64,000 nt of DNA from Glossina fuscipes. Taxonomy: Eukaryota; Arthropoda; Insecta; Diptera; Glossinidae. Position numbers and translations under genes: made by a program. Within the stretch, counting starts at the first letter, position 1, and every line of letters begins with the position of its first letter. Of this stretch, positions 23,701 through 38,700 are shown in pieces. The stretch is taken from assembly GCF_014805625.2 (NCBI RefSeq), contig NW_023998564.1:1266446-1330445 (forward strand), read 5' to 3'. A model generated the notes under the pieces. That model saw nothing but the letters and a program-made list of their open reading frames with translations. It had not been told where the DNA came from and searched no databases.

Positions 23701-26700
23701 ATAATTGGATGTAAGATAGATAATTTCGTTGACATTTCCCGTTGGATTGTGTTCTCGGTTTCTAATTGCTGTAGTCGGTTAGTCGACGTCAAATTGCGTA
23801 CGTAGAAGCGTAAACGCGGCGCACAAACGGACGGTACATAAATAACAAAATTATTAAATATTTGTTTTAAATTTTCACAACGTTTTTCATATGATTTAAT
23901 TATTCTATTAAGTGTCCAATTATCGGAGAAACGAGCCATAGCCGTACAACAATTGCTATAACTTCTCGTATGCCAAGTCGAGTATCTCACCTTATGATTG
24001 GCATTCAGGCATTGCTCAAGCGATTCACGACAGTCGGCACCATAAATAGGCGTGGCCTCTGTTCTACGTTTATTTACCGTAGCCATTAATTTCAGACGGG
24101 CGAAACGTTTCTCTTTACGCTGTTGAAATATTTCAGTCATTTTATAGACCGAATCAAGTTCTGAGCAATTGTCATCTATCTCAGATGGTTCAGTCTTAAA
24201 TTCTGCATTATTATATATTGAAAGGCGGGTGCTTGTATTGGATTTCACCTGTCGAACTAAAGCTGAAACTAAAGCCGTTTCGTCTTTTATTGATTTTGCT
24301 GCCTTGATATACAACTTCGCATCACCACTACTATTATTGACTGTTGAAGATTTTGCAGTTTCTCCTATTTTTTGTATCTTAGCCGGGGTAGGGCCCATAT
24401 CATCAGTGTTAGTACTGCTGTTGTTACTATTGGATACTTGAGATCTGGTTACCGTAGTCGTAGTTAAATTAGGTATTATCACACCAAATTTTGGTTGACC
24501 CAATGGATTAATTACGTGATTTATACGTTTATTTATACGACTCTGTGACGAATCCACTGATGCCGGCCCGCACACCGGCACAAGTTTATTGCCTTCAGTT
24601 TTCATGGTCGGGCTTGCGCCAACACGTACCGCTTGGCTACTGTGTGTACGAAGATTTTGTTGAACTTTTGGATCCCTTACACGTACATGAAATCTATATT
24701 TTCCAGTTGGACAACGAGGTGGCAGTTGCGGCGCAGTATCAATTTCTTCGATTAGTTTACGCGGGGCAGCCAACAAACGTGATTTATGCGACACATAGGC
24801 GGTAAGTGTCAATTCTAATTCGATCAAGAGCAAGTTAAGAGTATGTAAATTGATTTGCTGCGAATATTTTAAAAGAATAGTTTGGCATATTATAATGATT
24901 TTTTATCAAAATATGTATTCACCATAAACGGATCGTAGTCTAACAAATCACAGACCAAACGCGATGTTTCATATGTAATGCCCTCCATTTGAAACGGTGA
25001 CATTGTAGGTCTTACTTCGAACATATTCGGATGATTGCAAACCTTACGCAATTGCATTAACACATTTATCACACTCAACAAATTGCCTGTTTGGAGTGTT
25101 TCCTTCGTCCTAGCGAAAATATAAAAGAAAGGAAACAAGTGTGAAATTAATTCACTGTGTTGGATGAGAAAAAAAAAATGCCGCTCTTTACACAAACAAA
25201 CTCACTTTGCTCGACTCATAAAATCGTCGTATAAGTAACGTTGACGATTAGATAAACGACACATAATTACGTGCTCGTATTTCTTCGGCATTTGTTTTTC
25301 CACTTCTTTCTTAAGACGCCGCAGTAGGAATGGTCGAATTACTTTATGCAAACGTTGTATAAGTTGATCGTTATACTCAAGATTGCCTTCAATCATACCA
25401 GTCATAGGATTTGAAAACCATTCTTTGAATTCACGATGTGACGAAAATACGTAAGGCATTAGAAAATGCATCAAAGACCATAATTCCATTAAATCATTTT
25501 GCAATGGTGTACCCGTCAATAATAATCGCCTAGAAATAAATGCATTGAATTATATGTGATATTAGACCCCGTGGCTACCGTACAAAGCGGTATTTATTTG
25601 AAAATGAAATTCAAATATAATAGTTTTAAAAAGTATAATAAACTGTACTTAAGCTTTTACTTTAAGGGAACTCTAAATAAATGATGAATTAAAGAGATCC
25701 TTAAGAGCTTAGTTAAATCTCATTAGAGAATCTTTTTCTTAGCACTCAAGCGTAGTGCTTATATCATTCGTTTAAAAAATATAAGCACGGATTGTAGTGC
25801 TTTCAAATTTGCTATCTATAGAAATTTAAGTTTTAAATTTTAGTTTTAAATAAAGCCTTCAAGATAAACGTCACAGTTTTTGCCGCTATAACAATTGATA
25901 TGTATAGATGAAAATGGAATTTGGCCATAGATGGCACTGGCTGACATGTCTAAAGTCGTCGTTCATGTCCGAACTTGGACTTATCAGCTAGCATTTCTTA
26001 GGACGACATACATGTCTGAAGTTTTACAGCTTGAACAATAAGCAGTTGTAATGTCAAGACATATCGCAAGGCAAAACCATTGTTTATAAAAACGAATATG
26101 TCGAATTTTCTTCCAAATAAAGACTATTTTGGTTTTCTTCGTCACTCTAACTGGGTATGAAAAGGGGACCTAGATTCAAGCATACCATCGGCATCTATCG
26201 CAGGATTGAATCAATATGTCAACATACTCTATGTTTGATGGTACCAAAAGCGTGCTGTCTGTTATTAGTTTCCACAGTCCATTAAAATGGTTAATACCAA
26301 CAGTTAGCAACAGTGAGTAGTTTCCAAAAGTTGGCTGTTGGAAAAAAAAAACGAGCAAAATATCAAGAGAAGTAGCAGAAAGTCATTTTTTACATGACAT
26401 CCGTACGTCCGTCTGTCCATCTATATGGCGAAAAAGATTTATGACATGTTGGATGCACTCAACTGGGATACGTAATGCACTTGCTACTTATTCATCAGCC
26501 TTGGCTTCATCCGCTTACTAGTTATTTGCACCGACATGACCCGTACTTACTGAACAACGCTTCACTTTTTGCAAAAACGCAAGAAAATGAATTGACTAGT
26601 TTGCTCTTCACCAGGCAGGTAAAAAAAATTTATAGGTAAAAATGGGATATATCTCGAATAAAATATTTTTTTTATCAATTTCAAACAATAAACATATATT

Positions 26701-29700
26701 ATCCACATAAAAAATTCCGGTTTCATATTTACATACATGGTAATAGTTTAAGGTTATACGAATAAAAAAAAAACTGCGGAGAATATATTTAACATTGGCA
26801 CAATTTAAGTGCGCAAACAGCACTTGCACTTTTCAATTATTGTCGAAAGCTCTACTAAGTGATGATTCTAGTAAAAAGATGTCATCACCTTGCAAACTTT
26901 TCATTTTCTTTAGCATTCTTGTATTACTCTCTAAGAAAAGGCATCAGAGAATTTAAAGAAGACAAGAATGCCTACACAGAAATGCTTACCGCTATAATAG
27001 TATTGGAAATATACTTAGATTAGCCGTATCTATCTCTATCTGTCATGATAGCTTTGTGGTCGTCTCGCGATCCTATTGTGTGCACTTTCTATAAAATTTC
27101 AACGTTTATATATTCATATTCGTCGACTATGTACTATCTATCTGCTGAAATTATTATTACTTAAAAGCTTGCCCCAAAAAGATTACGACTTAATTTTTGG
27201 ATTTTAGGTTTTACTTCTCTTAGGTTAACACTAGAAGCGCTCGGTGGAATCAGTACGCCTTTTCCAACTTTATAGGTCCAGGAAAATGATTATCAGGCAT
27301 GTGCCAACTTCCGAAAATTTTTTGTTGATTTTTATTTATAAAAAAATACCTCCATTTTCTCTACCTAGTTCAACACCAACCACATATACATACTTATACC
27401 TTATACAATTCTGCAGCCATAAAATAAAGATTGGAAGCTGAAATTTGGCAGAAATGTTCATTAATTGATATAGAACTAGTTTCTGCCCATACACACGACC
27501 GAAATTGATAAGAAATTGAAAAAAACTCAAAAGAATCGAAAACTCTTCCTGCTTTTAAATCGAAGACGAATTTCGGTACAGGGTATACTAGATTTGCGAA
27601 GATGTGTACAACCCTCAAACGAATTCGAGATGGACCCACCTTTTATTAATCCGATCGATTGAGAATCATTTTCTGAATCGATCTAAGACTATCTGTTCGT
27701 CAATGAACCGACATTGGACCAGACAGTCCAATGTCGGTTCATGTAAATTTATGTTCAAGCTACAGGTCGCAATTTTTGAGATATTTTGCTGAAATTTTGT
27801 ACATGGTTTCACTCAAGAACGAACGCTATTGATCGGTACATAAAAGTGGCAAAGTTATAGTTATTCGGCATTTTAAATAGGCGTAAAAACTTAAAAAAAA
27901 CCTTGGACCGGTTTTTATATAGCCAAAACATATTATTTTAAATATTGAAAATAAACTGACAAAGATATCAACCTTACCAAATTTGGACCACGTAGGTCCA
28001 TTTTTTGGATACCTCCGCGTATGAGGATTTTCATGAAACCTAAAGCCTTATATGGCAAAAGAGCCTAATTCTTAATTGTTTTATGATGAAAATTTGTTGA
28101 TGAGAGTAATTGAATAAAAAAATTATGTGGACTTAATTTAAACCGCATATCTTTTAGCCACACCCCATATAAGATACCTCATAAGTAAGGCCTTTTCGCA
28201 AAAAGGTTTAATTTTTAATATTTTATGATGAAAATTAATTCACATTAGCGTTTGAGCAACAAAAATTAAGGATAGTGAATTTGGATCACACAGGTTTGTT
28301 TTTTGGATCCTAACATATGTAGGCGCGATCGCGAAACGCACTCTTATATGGAGAGAAAGTCGGACCTATAATAATGGGTACTTTTTGCATGCACATTTTG
28401 GTATATTATTATCAAAACTAGAAAATAACTGTACTAAGCGAAGCGGTGCAGGATATGTAATCGTCGACGTTGCTCGACTATAATGTTCTTACTTGTTATA
28501 GTGTTAAGTTTAGTGCTAAAAGTCTTAAGAATTTTTGTGGAAAACATTATAAGAACACCAGTACCGTTGACAACTTCGGATTACCAACGTGCAGATTTTG
28601 TAAATATACAAATAGCGGCTTATTAAGCGAAGTTGTTTGTTGAATACAATTAATAGATCGCTGATAATATATGCGACTGAAGGGATTAATTAAGATTTAA
28701 TGGTTTACTCTTTTTGTTAGCGGTTTAACATTTCTGATGCATTTTAAAACATCACCGCTACGCTACCCGTTGTTTGGATTCCTTTTGCACACACTTACGA
28801 TTTTTTTATTAAGATGTTCTTTTTAAGAACAAGAGTGCGCTTTTTTAAGGTGCGATATGAAACTAAGTTGAAGAAATCTTACCTTTCAGTAGAAAAATTC
28901 AATAGCAATTGCCAGCGTTGTGATTTAAAATTTTTTATATTTTGAGCTTCATCCAGTATCAGATATTTCCATTTCTTACGTCGAAAGCTTTGCTGATCTT
29001 GTACAACCAGCTTATAAGATGTTATGCACACATGAAAGGCGTTCGGTTTTGTCCAACCAACGCGTTTCATTTTTCGCTCTTTTTGTACGCCATAATATGT
29101 AAGAATTTTAAAGCCAGGACACCATTTTTTGAACTCCATTTCCCAATTCAGCATCACAGACGACGGCACAACAATCAAATGTGGACCCCAGTTACCTTTC
29201 ACGCAAGCTAAATGTGCCAGCAAAGCTATCGTCTGTATAGTTTTACCCAAACCCATTTCATCGGCTAAAATACCATTGAGTTTGCGCTCATTCATAGTCA
29301 CTAACCAATCGAGACCTATATGCTGGTATTCACGTAATGTATGTTTTAAAAGGAACGGTACCGGTGTTACTACATTCGTAGACGACAATGTATTGCCTTT
29401 AGGTTGCAAACTTTCAGCTAAAGCAGCAGCATCTTTAATCATATCATCTTTGCTATTAACATTCGCATCTTCGAACAAGCTTTTAAGACCATCCGCTTCC
29501 TCTTCTTCGGGTGTATTTTCTTCATCGCCTTCTTCCTCAAGATCGTCGCCTTCATCTTCGGAATCTTGGTCGTCACTTTCTTCATCAGCAGTGGACTCAT
29601 CGTCGGAATCTCTACTTGGCTTCACAATAGTTTCTTCATTCTCATCATCACCGTTACTCCCGTCGTCTATTTCCATTTTTTTACTATCTTCACTTTTTTT

Positions 29701-32700
29701 TGGTTTCTCTTCTACATCCGTATTATCTAAGTTAGTCGATGTGTATCTTGCCAAGAGCTCGACTACTGTCAAATCGTTATCGGCTTCAAGTTCATCAATT
29801 TCCTTTTGATGATCTATATCCATTTCTTCAGCCTCTTGTTTACTAATAGTGTTCTCATCATCTTCACTAGTTTCGTTAACAATAAATTCACCATCATCGC
29901 TATCAGTGGATCCTTCATCATTCTCTTTCAAATGATTTTGTTTCTGCTCTTCAAGTAAAATTTTGTCACGATTCTCCAAGTAGCCTTTGGGCAAATCCTT
30001 AATAACATCATTCAATTCCATCTGAGATTCCTTTTCTAAAGCGGCAATCTCAGCATCAACATCCATTGCTTCTTCTTCCTCAGCTTTCGCTATTGTTTCT
30101 TCGTCGTCGTCAGAAGTAGATTCTGGACGAAATTCCTCTGCAAAACATAAGAACAAAAAAAACCGTTGAACATCTTTCAAAACTAAGTATTATTGTCATT
30201 TGTTAATCCTCTTCATCAGACAAATGCCTCGCTTAATGCGACATCCTATTTTGCTTTCCAGCTAACTCAACTCAAAAATAGAGTGTAAAGAGCATATGGA
30301 ATCAGTGAAGTTTTAACATCATTAGGAAATGAAACAAGCGAACATAAAAAAATTGCTGTTGCACTTACCGTCCGTATTATCTCTTTTCGGCGAAGATATT
30401 CTGCTAGAATTTATGCTGGGATTTGCGCTGGCGTCCACTAAAGACTTATTCATTCCCTCGGCTAATTGTTGAGAAAACTTTTCCGTTTGATCCACGATAA
30501 ACGATAGATGTTGATCTAAAGCTTTTTTGCGTTTCTCCTCAAGCTTGGTATGATGCTTATACTCTACTAATTTTTCAACATTAGACCAAAACATTTTCAC
30601 TTCTTTAGCTATAAAAGCGGCCACACGTTTCAGATGTGCCTCCTGAGCCTTTTCCGCCTTTTGAGCGGCATTCGCCTTATCTTGAAAGTATTTTTGAACC
30701 ATTTTTGCACATTTTTTTGCAGCTGCCTTTTTCCATTTACGTTCCTGAGCAAAATCAGCTGCCAACCAAACCATTTCCTCGAGAAGATAATCCCAATGGG
30801 CTTTTGGTCGGGCCGGTTCCAATTGTTTAGGTAAACGTTTTTCCGTCCACAGTCCCTCCCTCTGCAGTTCCATGATACGACGCATAACATCAACCTCCTG
30901 TTTTGCTTTATAGCTGAACTCTTGAGCACTATTAGCAGCCGTCGTACTTGCAGACGCTACCGTACTGCCATTAACTGAACTCGCGGGTACTAGTAAACCA
31001 CTTGGGGTGGGTGAATACAGCGGGGGTGGCGTATTCGATGCGATCACGCTGTTACCATTACGTCTCAAAGTAGTTGTACCTTGAGCTGTACTGCATGGTA
31101 TCAGAGGAGTGCCACCTAATTGCATTAAAAAATAAAAGAGCAACAACAGCGATTACATTGAAATTGAAAAAAATTTTAAAAATTTCCTTTTATGAAAAAA
31201 TTAAATTGAAAATGCAAACATTTTAAAAACCCATTTAGACATGCGTTTATATACTATTAAAATTAAAGGAAAATTACGAAAAGGTATTAGTAGAAATTTT
31301 TTATTTTATTTATTTATTTATTTTTTTTTTGACGATATCACGATAGACGAACTCATGCAATATATGTTTTTGCCTACTTTCTATAAAGAATTTTTAAAAA
31401 TCTCCTAAGATTTCATTTTGTTTGTTAATAACAGTAATAAATATTAAATACCGAATACAAGTCAATTATCCTAACATCCTGCAGAGATGTATAATTTTCG
31501 TAATCTCATGACAGGAAGATTATGTTGTACGTACAAGCTGTGCCATGACTTTCTAACATAGCTTCTAGACTATAATATAATTAACGATGTTAACAAAAAT
31601 GTTTGAAAGTAATTTGCTTGTAAACAGAGTCATCGTTCATTCCGATGTATCGCGGAAGAACTTTGCATCTGCTGAATTTTTTTAGCACGCATTTACGATT
31701 TTCAAGCCAATTCGATTATAGCAAGAAAGTGCTTTTTAGGTGCGCTGCCATGTAAAACATGCAACCAAGTCTTCTTTTACGTCGTCTTTCACTACTCGAT
31801 TTTGAAATAACACGTTTCACCATTAAGAATCAACACACTTTTCTACACAAATTCTGCAAATTAAATTTGTTTTTTTTTTGTAATAAAAATGAATTGTTTT
31901 TGTTTTATAAATAGGTAATGCGAATTTCATCATCACTTTTTTTGCAAGGTTTTTAGAGTTTTTCACCTTACGTGAACTTTTAAGGTGTTGAAAAATATCC
32001 CCCATTTTCCAAATGCAGCATGTATTTTTTAACATTTTTTTATTGCACGATTTTCTAAGCAACGCACTTAACGTGTAAAAAAGAATTGGATGTATTAACA
32101 AGATTTAAGGAATTTTGTAATAAAAGTGTAAGCCTTGATGTTAAGATTTTTGGCAGTTTTAGTGGCTCACTCAAAATATGATTTTGTAATGTAGGGCACT
32201 ACTGTAGTCTGCCAAAATTCAATTCTCATAATTATCGCATTGGGACTGTTTAGCTAGTAGACAATGGGATCAGTTTTTCGTCTTTTATGCACACCACTAA
32301 GCAGCGCAAAGAAGTACAATCCATTAAAGATTTTGTAAATTATTATAGTCTAGACGACCTGTCGCGTAGGATTTGAGATCGATCCATCTTCTGCTATACC
32401 AATCGATTCAGAGTCATTTTCTGAAAGGATTTGATCTGATATCTGTCAATATATTTTTGGGTTCAACGTGCAGGTTGCAAATTTTTTTGTCAGACCGAAA
32501 TGTTGTCAGCACAAGGAACCGCCCTATTGGCAATGGCATGGATCAAGCCACTTTTTCGACCGCTCCCCATACAACGCCTTTTTATGGAAAGTTATTATAT
32601 GAAAAAATTGCGGAGTAATGGCGTTTCAACATTCTAAATTGATATGATTAATTTGGTTCGGATGGGATAATTTTTCGAGCTCCCCCTCCTATAATACCTC

Positions 32701-35700
32701 CTATTAAAACTAAATCTTCATATGGGAAAAAGGGTTTAATTTCGACCATGCCTACTTTTTGGATCTCAGGCCATAAACGATTCTCATCGAAAATAAGCCC
32801 TTACATGGCAATGAGGTGTAATTTTTAATATTTTATGGCGAAATATAATATTGATACTAATTTGGCACAAAAGTTATATGGAGCAATGGACGTCGATCGA
32901 TATAAGGACTCTCATGAATAGAAGGCCTTTTCGCAAAAACGTTTAATTATCAATATTTTATGATGAAATTTGGTTCATAGTACCAATTTGCTACATGACT
33001 AGAAAATGTGTGCTTCTAGACCCCGTTATTTATACCGAACAAAAATGGGTTTTCGTGTGGAAGAAAATCTAAATTGTATTTTGTTTAGAGAGAACAGGTG
33101 AAAAACAATACTGCCTTTAACAAGTACAATGAATATGTCTACTTTTGACCACGTCAGTTGCCGGTTTGAGCAGGTCTTTCTGAGAGATCTGCCATGCCTT
33201 TATAAAAAAATTATTTACAGTTTTTGATGCATCATCACAAAAACAAATGGATAACAGGTGCGTTCGTCCGTCTACCTTTTTGTTCGTTAAGCACTTTTGA
33301 TGCGTGTATGTAATATGCTTTCACCTTCAAAGGCGGAAGAAATAATATACTCGCCATTCTGTCCGAAACGTTCGAGAATAAGGATGACAACATTTCATAG
33401 TTGGTCAGAGTAATAAATGTGTTTAAAACTGTTCGTTGAGGTCGCAAAACATGATATAGAGAAGTTTTTTGTTGTTACAGTTTCAGATGAAAGTTAAAGA
33501 TCGGATTAAAGTTAATGACCAAAATTGTCTCATAAATATCCTCGTATTATTGTAAAAACTAGTAACACAGCATATGCGTTTTGGAAATTTCTGTATTCTC
33601 CATAGTTATCTAAAAGTCTAACTATAACTATAGTTGTCCCATTGCATAATTTTCAGTTTTTTAATATATACTGATTTAAGACAATAGGCCCCCATCATCT
33701 GTCGCAAGACAAGCATGTTCTTCTTTCTTGAAATGCATAGTTCTAGATCGACGCAAGCACCCGCACATCCTAAATGTTCACAATTTCAAAACCTTGATAA
33801 CAGAGTTTTAAAAGTTCTTCACTGATTAGAAAAAATGTGAACCTGTGAGATAATCACATTATAGCAGATGGATCAATCTATAATAAGATATTAGTTAAGG
33901 TTTTACGTAATTGATTTATTCTGGCAAGGTAACAAATTGTCTACACTTTAGAATTAATAACAAGTGTCACAGAGTGCCCTTGCCTTTATTATTACAAATA
34001 GGCCGGATATACCAGGAAAAACCAAAACAGTCGTAAAAGTAGAACAGAAAGTTTCATTATAATTAAGTTAACATGTTTGGGCAGCAAAATCACTATCTTC
34101 CTCATATCTGCAAAATGTATTGAAAAAATATTACACACACGATTTCTTCTTAAGCAATTCTTAACTTTATTTACGATGAACAAAAAGATCAAACAAAACT
34201 TCTATTAATCTAACTATTATTATTTATTTCAAAACACATTGTGTTGGGCCTGCAAGCAAGAGAAATTTTTTTGATTTGTCACCATACAATCGGAATTGCG
34301 GTCACAATTGACAAAGTAAAAAATAATCTGCATCTCTCGGATTCTAAGAAAACGCTAATCCGCATTCTGTTCTATTCTCAATATACACAAACTTTGACTA
34401 ATGTACATTGTAGTGTCATTGCAATTAAAGGTGTTTGGAGAATTTCAAATTACCGCATATACAAAAAGAATGTGCATCCCCGAGATATGTTGGCCGACAA
34501 ATTCCATTCTGATACGAAAGCAATGTAAATGAAAAGTTATAAAAGTAAGGTGGGTTTTTATTGCATTCGCCAATTGGATGCTAGAAATGTGTGAAGAGGA
34601 TCGTTCCCTGTCCAATGCATACGTACACATGCAAGACAAGAAGTAATGATACACTTGTGATTCGAAAAATTCAAGTGAAAGCATTGCAAAACATTCTTAA
34701 CAGTCCTCGCATTGGTGATGTAACTGGTTACAATACCTCTTCACCTCTGCCGGCTGGACCATCGAGGTGAAATCATGCAGTACTATTGAGAATGGTTCAG
34801 ATTGGATCACTTCCCCTATATTATCTTATTATGAAAAGTCGTTTTAGGAGTAACTGCGTAGTGGGACTTGGGCCCTATACTGTACTATAGTGTTTACCGT
34901 AAAAACTCTTATAATCGGAAGAATCAAACTGTGTTCAAAATCGAAATTGTTAAAACTAAGAAATTCGATAGAAAGTTGTAATGTTAAAAGATTTTGCTAT
35001 AAGGAATTCAAAATCAAATCATACAAAAAAAAAAAAAAAATGAGGCTTTTAGAATCTTTTCAATATTTCAGATCTACAAGTATAGAATAGAGAAAAAAAC
35101 AAATGCAACTCAAGCAACGACAAGAATAATGGAATACAATGCTTAATTTAAAAAAGTTTTACAAATTAAAAAAACATAAATACACCGAATGATTAAAATG
35201 TGAGCGAAGCCAAGTCATCTATCTATCTACCAGAAAGCCAATTTTACACGAATTTTTAATGAAATGATACGCAATGAAAAAAGCCGGCTTACGTACATAC
35301 AAATAATAAAAATTATAATCGCAGAAATAGAAAACACATTTCTGCAAACTCTGCCAAAAAAGTACCCGAGATTACTATGACTAAAACAACTTTTTTCTTT
35401 AAATTATCATTTTAAAGTCTCGCCCGCCTTAGGCGCTAGTGCTTTAAGACTTTAGTCTTGGGATTTTGTTTCCCTGGCTACATATATTATAATAATTATA
35501 ATAACAATAAAATGTATTTCGAAAAATGCATGTAAAAGTTTTTTTTTTTATTATATCAAACGACTCAATTTGCTTTTCATGAAGCGTTACGAGCTCTCTG
35601 GGCCGGCAAAAGCGTCATATGTCGAATAAGAATCTGCAGCATTTGTAGAATTTTGTATCAGATAAATATCTTTACCAGAACGCAAACTTCTTTTGGTGCG

Positions 35701-38700
35701 AATGCAAAAGGTCACTTCCTCCGATAATCGGTCGAATTAAAATAATATGTTTCATTTGTGTTGACTGATAGACCTATTTCAATCCGGATACCTTTAACGA
35801 ACAATGTTCTTTGCTAGTTTTGAGAAAGTAATAATTTTGTATCGATTAGGATTTGGAGAAGAAGTCCAGAAAACTGGGTTTCAACCATGCCAAGATTCCG
35901 AGGGGTAGCGTTCAAACTGAAGTCGTACGGTGATGTTATTATCGGTAGTAAAAATCGAAAAAGGAGACTCCAGAGTATCGAAATAAACAAAAAGTCCCCG
36001 TAACCTTTGAAATTTACGTGTTCTGTCAGTTCAAAAGTTAACCGCCTGAGTAGTCGAGTCAAAGCGGTAGAATTGCTCAGTAAGTGCTCAGTAGGTAAAG
36101 GCATAAACACTTACCAATTGAGCACACACGCAATAAGCCACTGCCGCTTCCCTGTTTCTCTCCGTTTCATTACTTTCTGAGCGTTGCCGTATAACGCCAA
36201 TATTCCCTGAGTGATTGCTCATATAATAAAAAAAAACTCACTTACTATTGATACTTATTAATTGTAATTTCTATACATAGTCCCCTGCTTTTTTGACAGA
36301 ATATACATGATATGAGAGCCTACGAAGGAATACAAACAGAGAAAACAAAAACGAAAAGAAAGAAATAACAATTAAAAAATGGCTTTTTTTATAAGTGATA
36401 AGGAAAGATTATTGAAATTCAAATGAAAAATGATTCATGAGAGAAAAAAATTAATTAATTTATATAAAAATTCGAAGAGAAAACATGACGCAAAAAAAAA
36501 ATGTCAAAATAATAAAAAAAAAATTAGAAAGTAGAGTTGTGGAAATGAGATGGATACGATAAGCACCTGGCACCAAAGGTACAGAAGTTCCTACTGCAGG
36601 TGGAGCGGGTATTTGACCAAATACCATCCCGTGACGACCACCTAAAGGTCTACCCGGAATGTGACCTAGATTTTTCATGGTAAACAACGTTATAAAAGTT
36701 ACAAGTATTACAATAAAATCAAAAAAATAAAAACAATAAAACAAGGAACAAAAATACACAAAGCAATTGTAAAACACAGTATACAACACAAACCGATTTT
36801 TTTTCTTTTATTTTAAGGCCAGAAAATATTTTTAACTAATAAGCAAACATATGAGAAGAAAAAAAAAAAATAATAATTTTTATTTTTTCAAGAGCCTAAA
36901 AATGAATATAAAAATTTTGGTGTATTTGTTAATGTGTTTATTAATGATTAAGTGCTTTAGATTTTCGTTGGCATGATACGAGTAGTTTTAAAATGAAAGA
37001 TAATTATGGAGAATTGGTAGTAGAGTTAGTGAGTAAGAGAAACGATTTGTAAATAAAATTTGTGTTAATTTAGTTCAAAGCAAAGATAAAAATATAATTT
37101 GATTTTCTTCTTCTTCTCCTTCTTCTTTTTTGATTTAAAAGAACTTTTTAAAGGAAAAAATATGAAAATTTTTTTCTTTTGCAAATTTAAAAAAAGAAAA
37201 TTATGAATATAACCAAAATATAATATTTAAGAAATTTTGTACAAATTTTTTGTTTAACTTTTTCTTTCTTTTCTTCTGCGCTTTGTTTGTCAAGTAGTGT
37301 AAATGGTTAAGGAACATACCTTGCTGGCTTAACTGTTGAACGGCAGCGGGTAATTTTGTAGAGACGGCCACTGGTGTAGCACCAACGGCCGGTATTTTAA
37401 TTTCTGCTCCCTGAGGTGGTAAAATATTGCCACTAGCATCCGTAGTTGTCGGCAAAATAGTGCTTTGGATGCCTGCGGCTCCATAGTGAGTAGCAGCAAT
37501 GCTAACTGTGCCTGCAGGTGAATTAATATTCCCACACCCATTGTTATTATTGCCATTAATGATATTCGTACGCCCATGAGTTGTTACCATTAAAGAGTTA
37601 TTATTATTAATTGTTGATGAAGAAGTGGTGCTGAAATTTGCTTGAGATTGTGTATTCTGCAACGAAACGAGAAGGAAAATATATTTATTATAGCCAGTCC
37701 TTTAGAAAATTCCCCACTAAGACAGTCGCGCAAACTAAAATCAGGCAAATGCCTCGCTTAAGCGAACATCCTTTAAATAAAGTTTCGATTCTCTCCAGTA
37801 TAGATTGAATCAACTTTTCAGTGACATGTTAACATCATATTGAAAAATTTATTAGATAATATCCGACGTCCACTATCTACCTACAATGACTTACTATTAG
37901 GCTCTGCACATATTTGAAACGCAAGTAATTCGGAATAATTAACCTTTGACCGCATGTTCTCTTCGTAGTTAACATAGGCGTAATAATCTTTTGATATCTT
38001 AATTTCACCGGTGGGACTAAATGACCGATCAGATTGAAACATTTGGATTCAAAGTTTTGGACTTCCAACGCGTCTTCTTTTCCTTCTTGAATTGCTTTAG
38101 TTTACGTCGTAGATTTGGACATTATCACGACCCAAATTTTAACTTGTAGTTATTGTAAAGGCTATGAATTGACAGCTAACCAGGTATGTTATAGTTTGTG
38201 CTCGAATTAACAAATATTTTTGATATATTTTACTGGTTAAAAGGTTAAGCGAACAAGAGAACTTTCTTCATGATATGTTAGATGATAGCATTGTTGATTT
38301 AATACCAAACAATTTATGCCTAAAAACCTCACCTGTTATCAAGCTTAACATATCTTTCAAATTTTATATTTCTACCCGCCGCTCCCTCCCCCCTCTTCCT
38401 TCGACAAATTTTGTCAGAAAACAATACGAACGGACATATAAGATTTTGGACTTCTTTATATATTAAAGAATTTTCCACGTTCATTTGTTAATTTCGGAAC
38501 GAACACATCACAAATCTAGGGAAATCCTATACTAAGTTGGTGGTGAGTGTGATAACAATTAAATTAAATCGCATTTATTTACTAACCGTTTGTTGTGTTG
38601 CCTGCTGCTGTTGTGGTTGCTGCGTATGGCCAACCACTCCAATTATTGTTGCTATACTATCAGCCGTTTGATGCGGCTGCTGCTGTTGCTGCGTGTGTAT

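Larger units (their letters stand above)
25530..28882. other. dom intron 5 with dispersed repeat
   Basis: 3.35 kb. 27540-28500 is a long copy of the dispersed repeat family. It contains a perfect 17-bp stem hairpin at 27703-27742. No exon is supported. Confidence 0.75.
31116..37319. other. dom intron 3 (split by the cassette exon)
   Basis: 6.2 kb. Contains TTTA repeats (31295-31325), a dispersed repeat copy (32340-33080) and otherwise AT-rich sequence. The cassette exon at 36567-36665 is the only supported coding part. Confidence 0.7.

Noticed and set aside
34241..34528. 95-codon plus-strand ORF inside a domino intron
   Set aside because: No ATG at the start and no recognisable motif; expected by chance.
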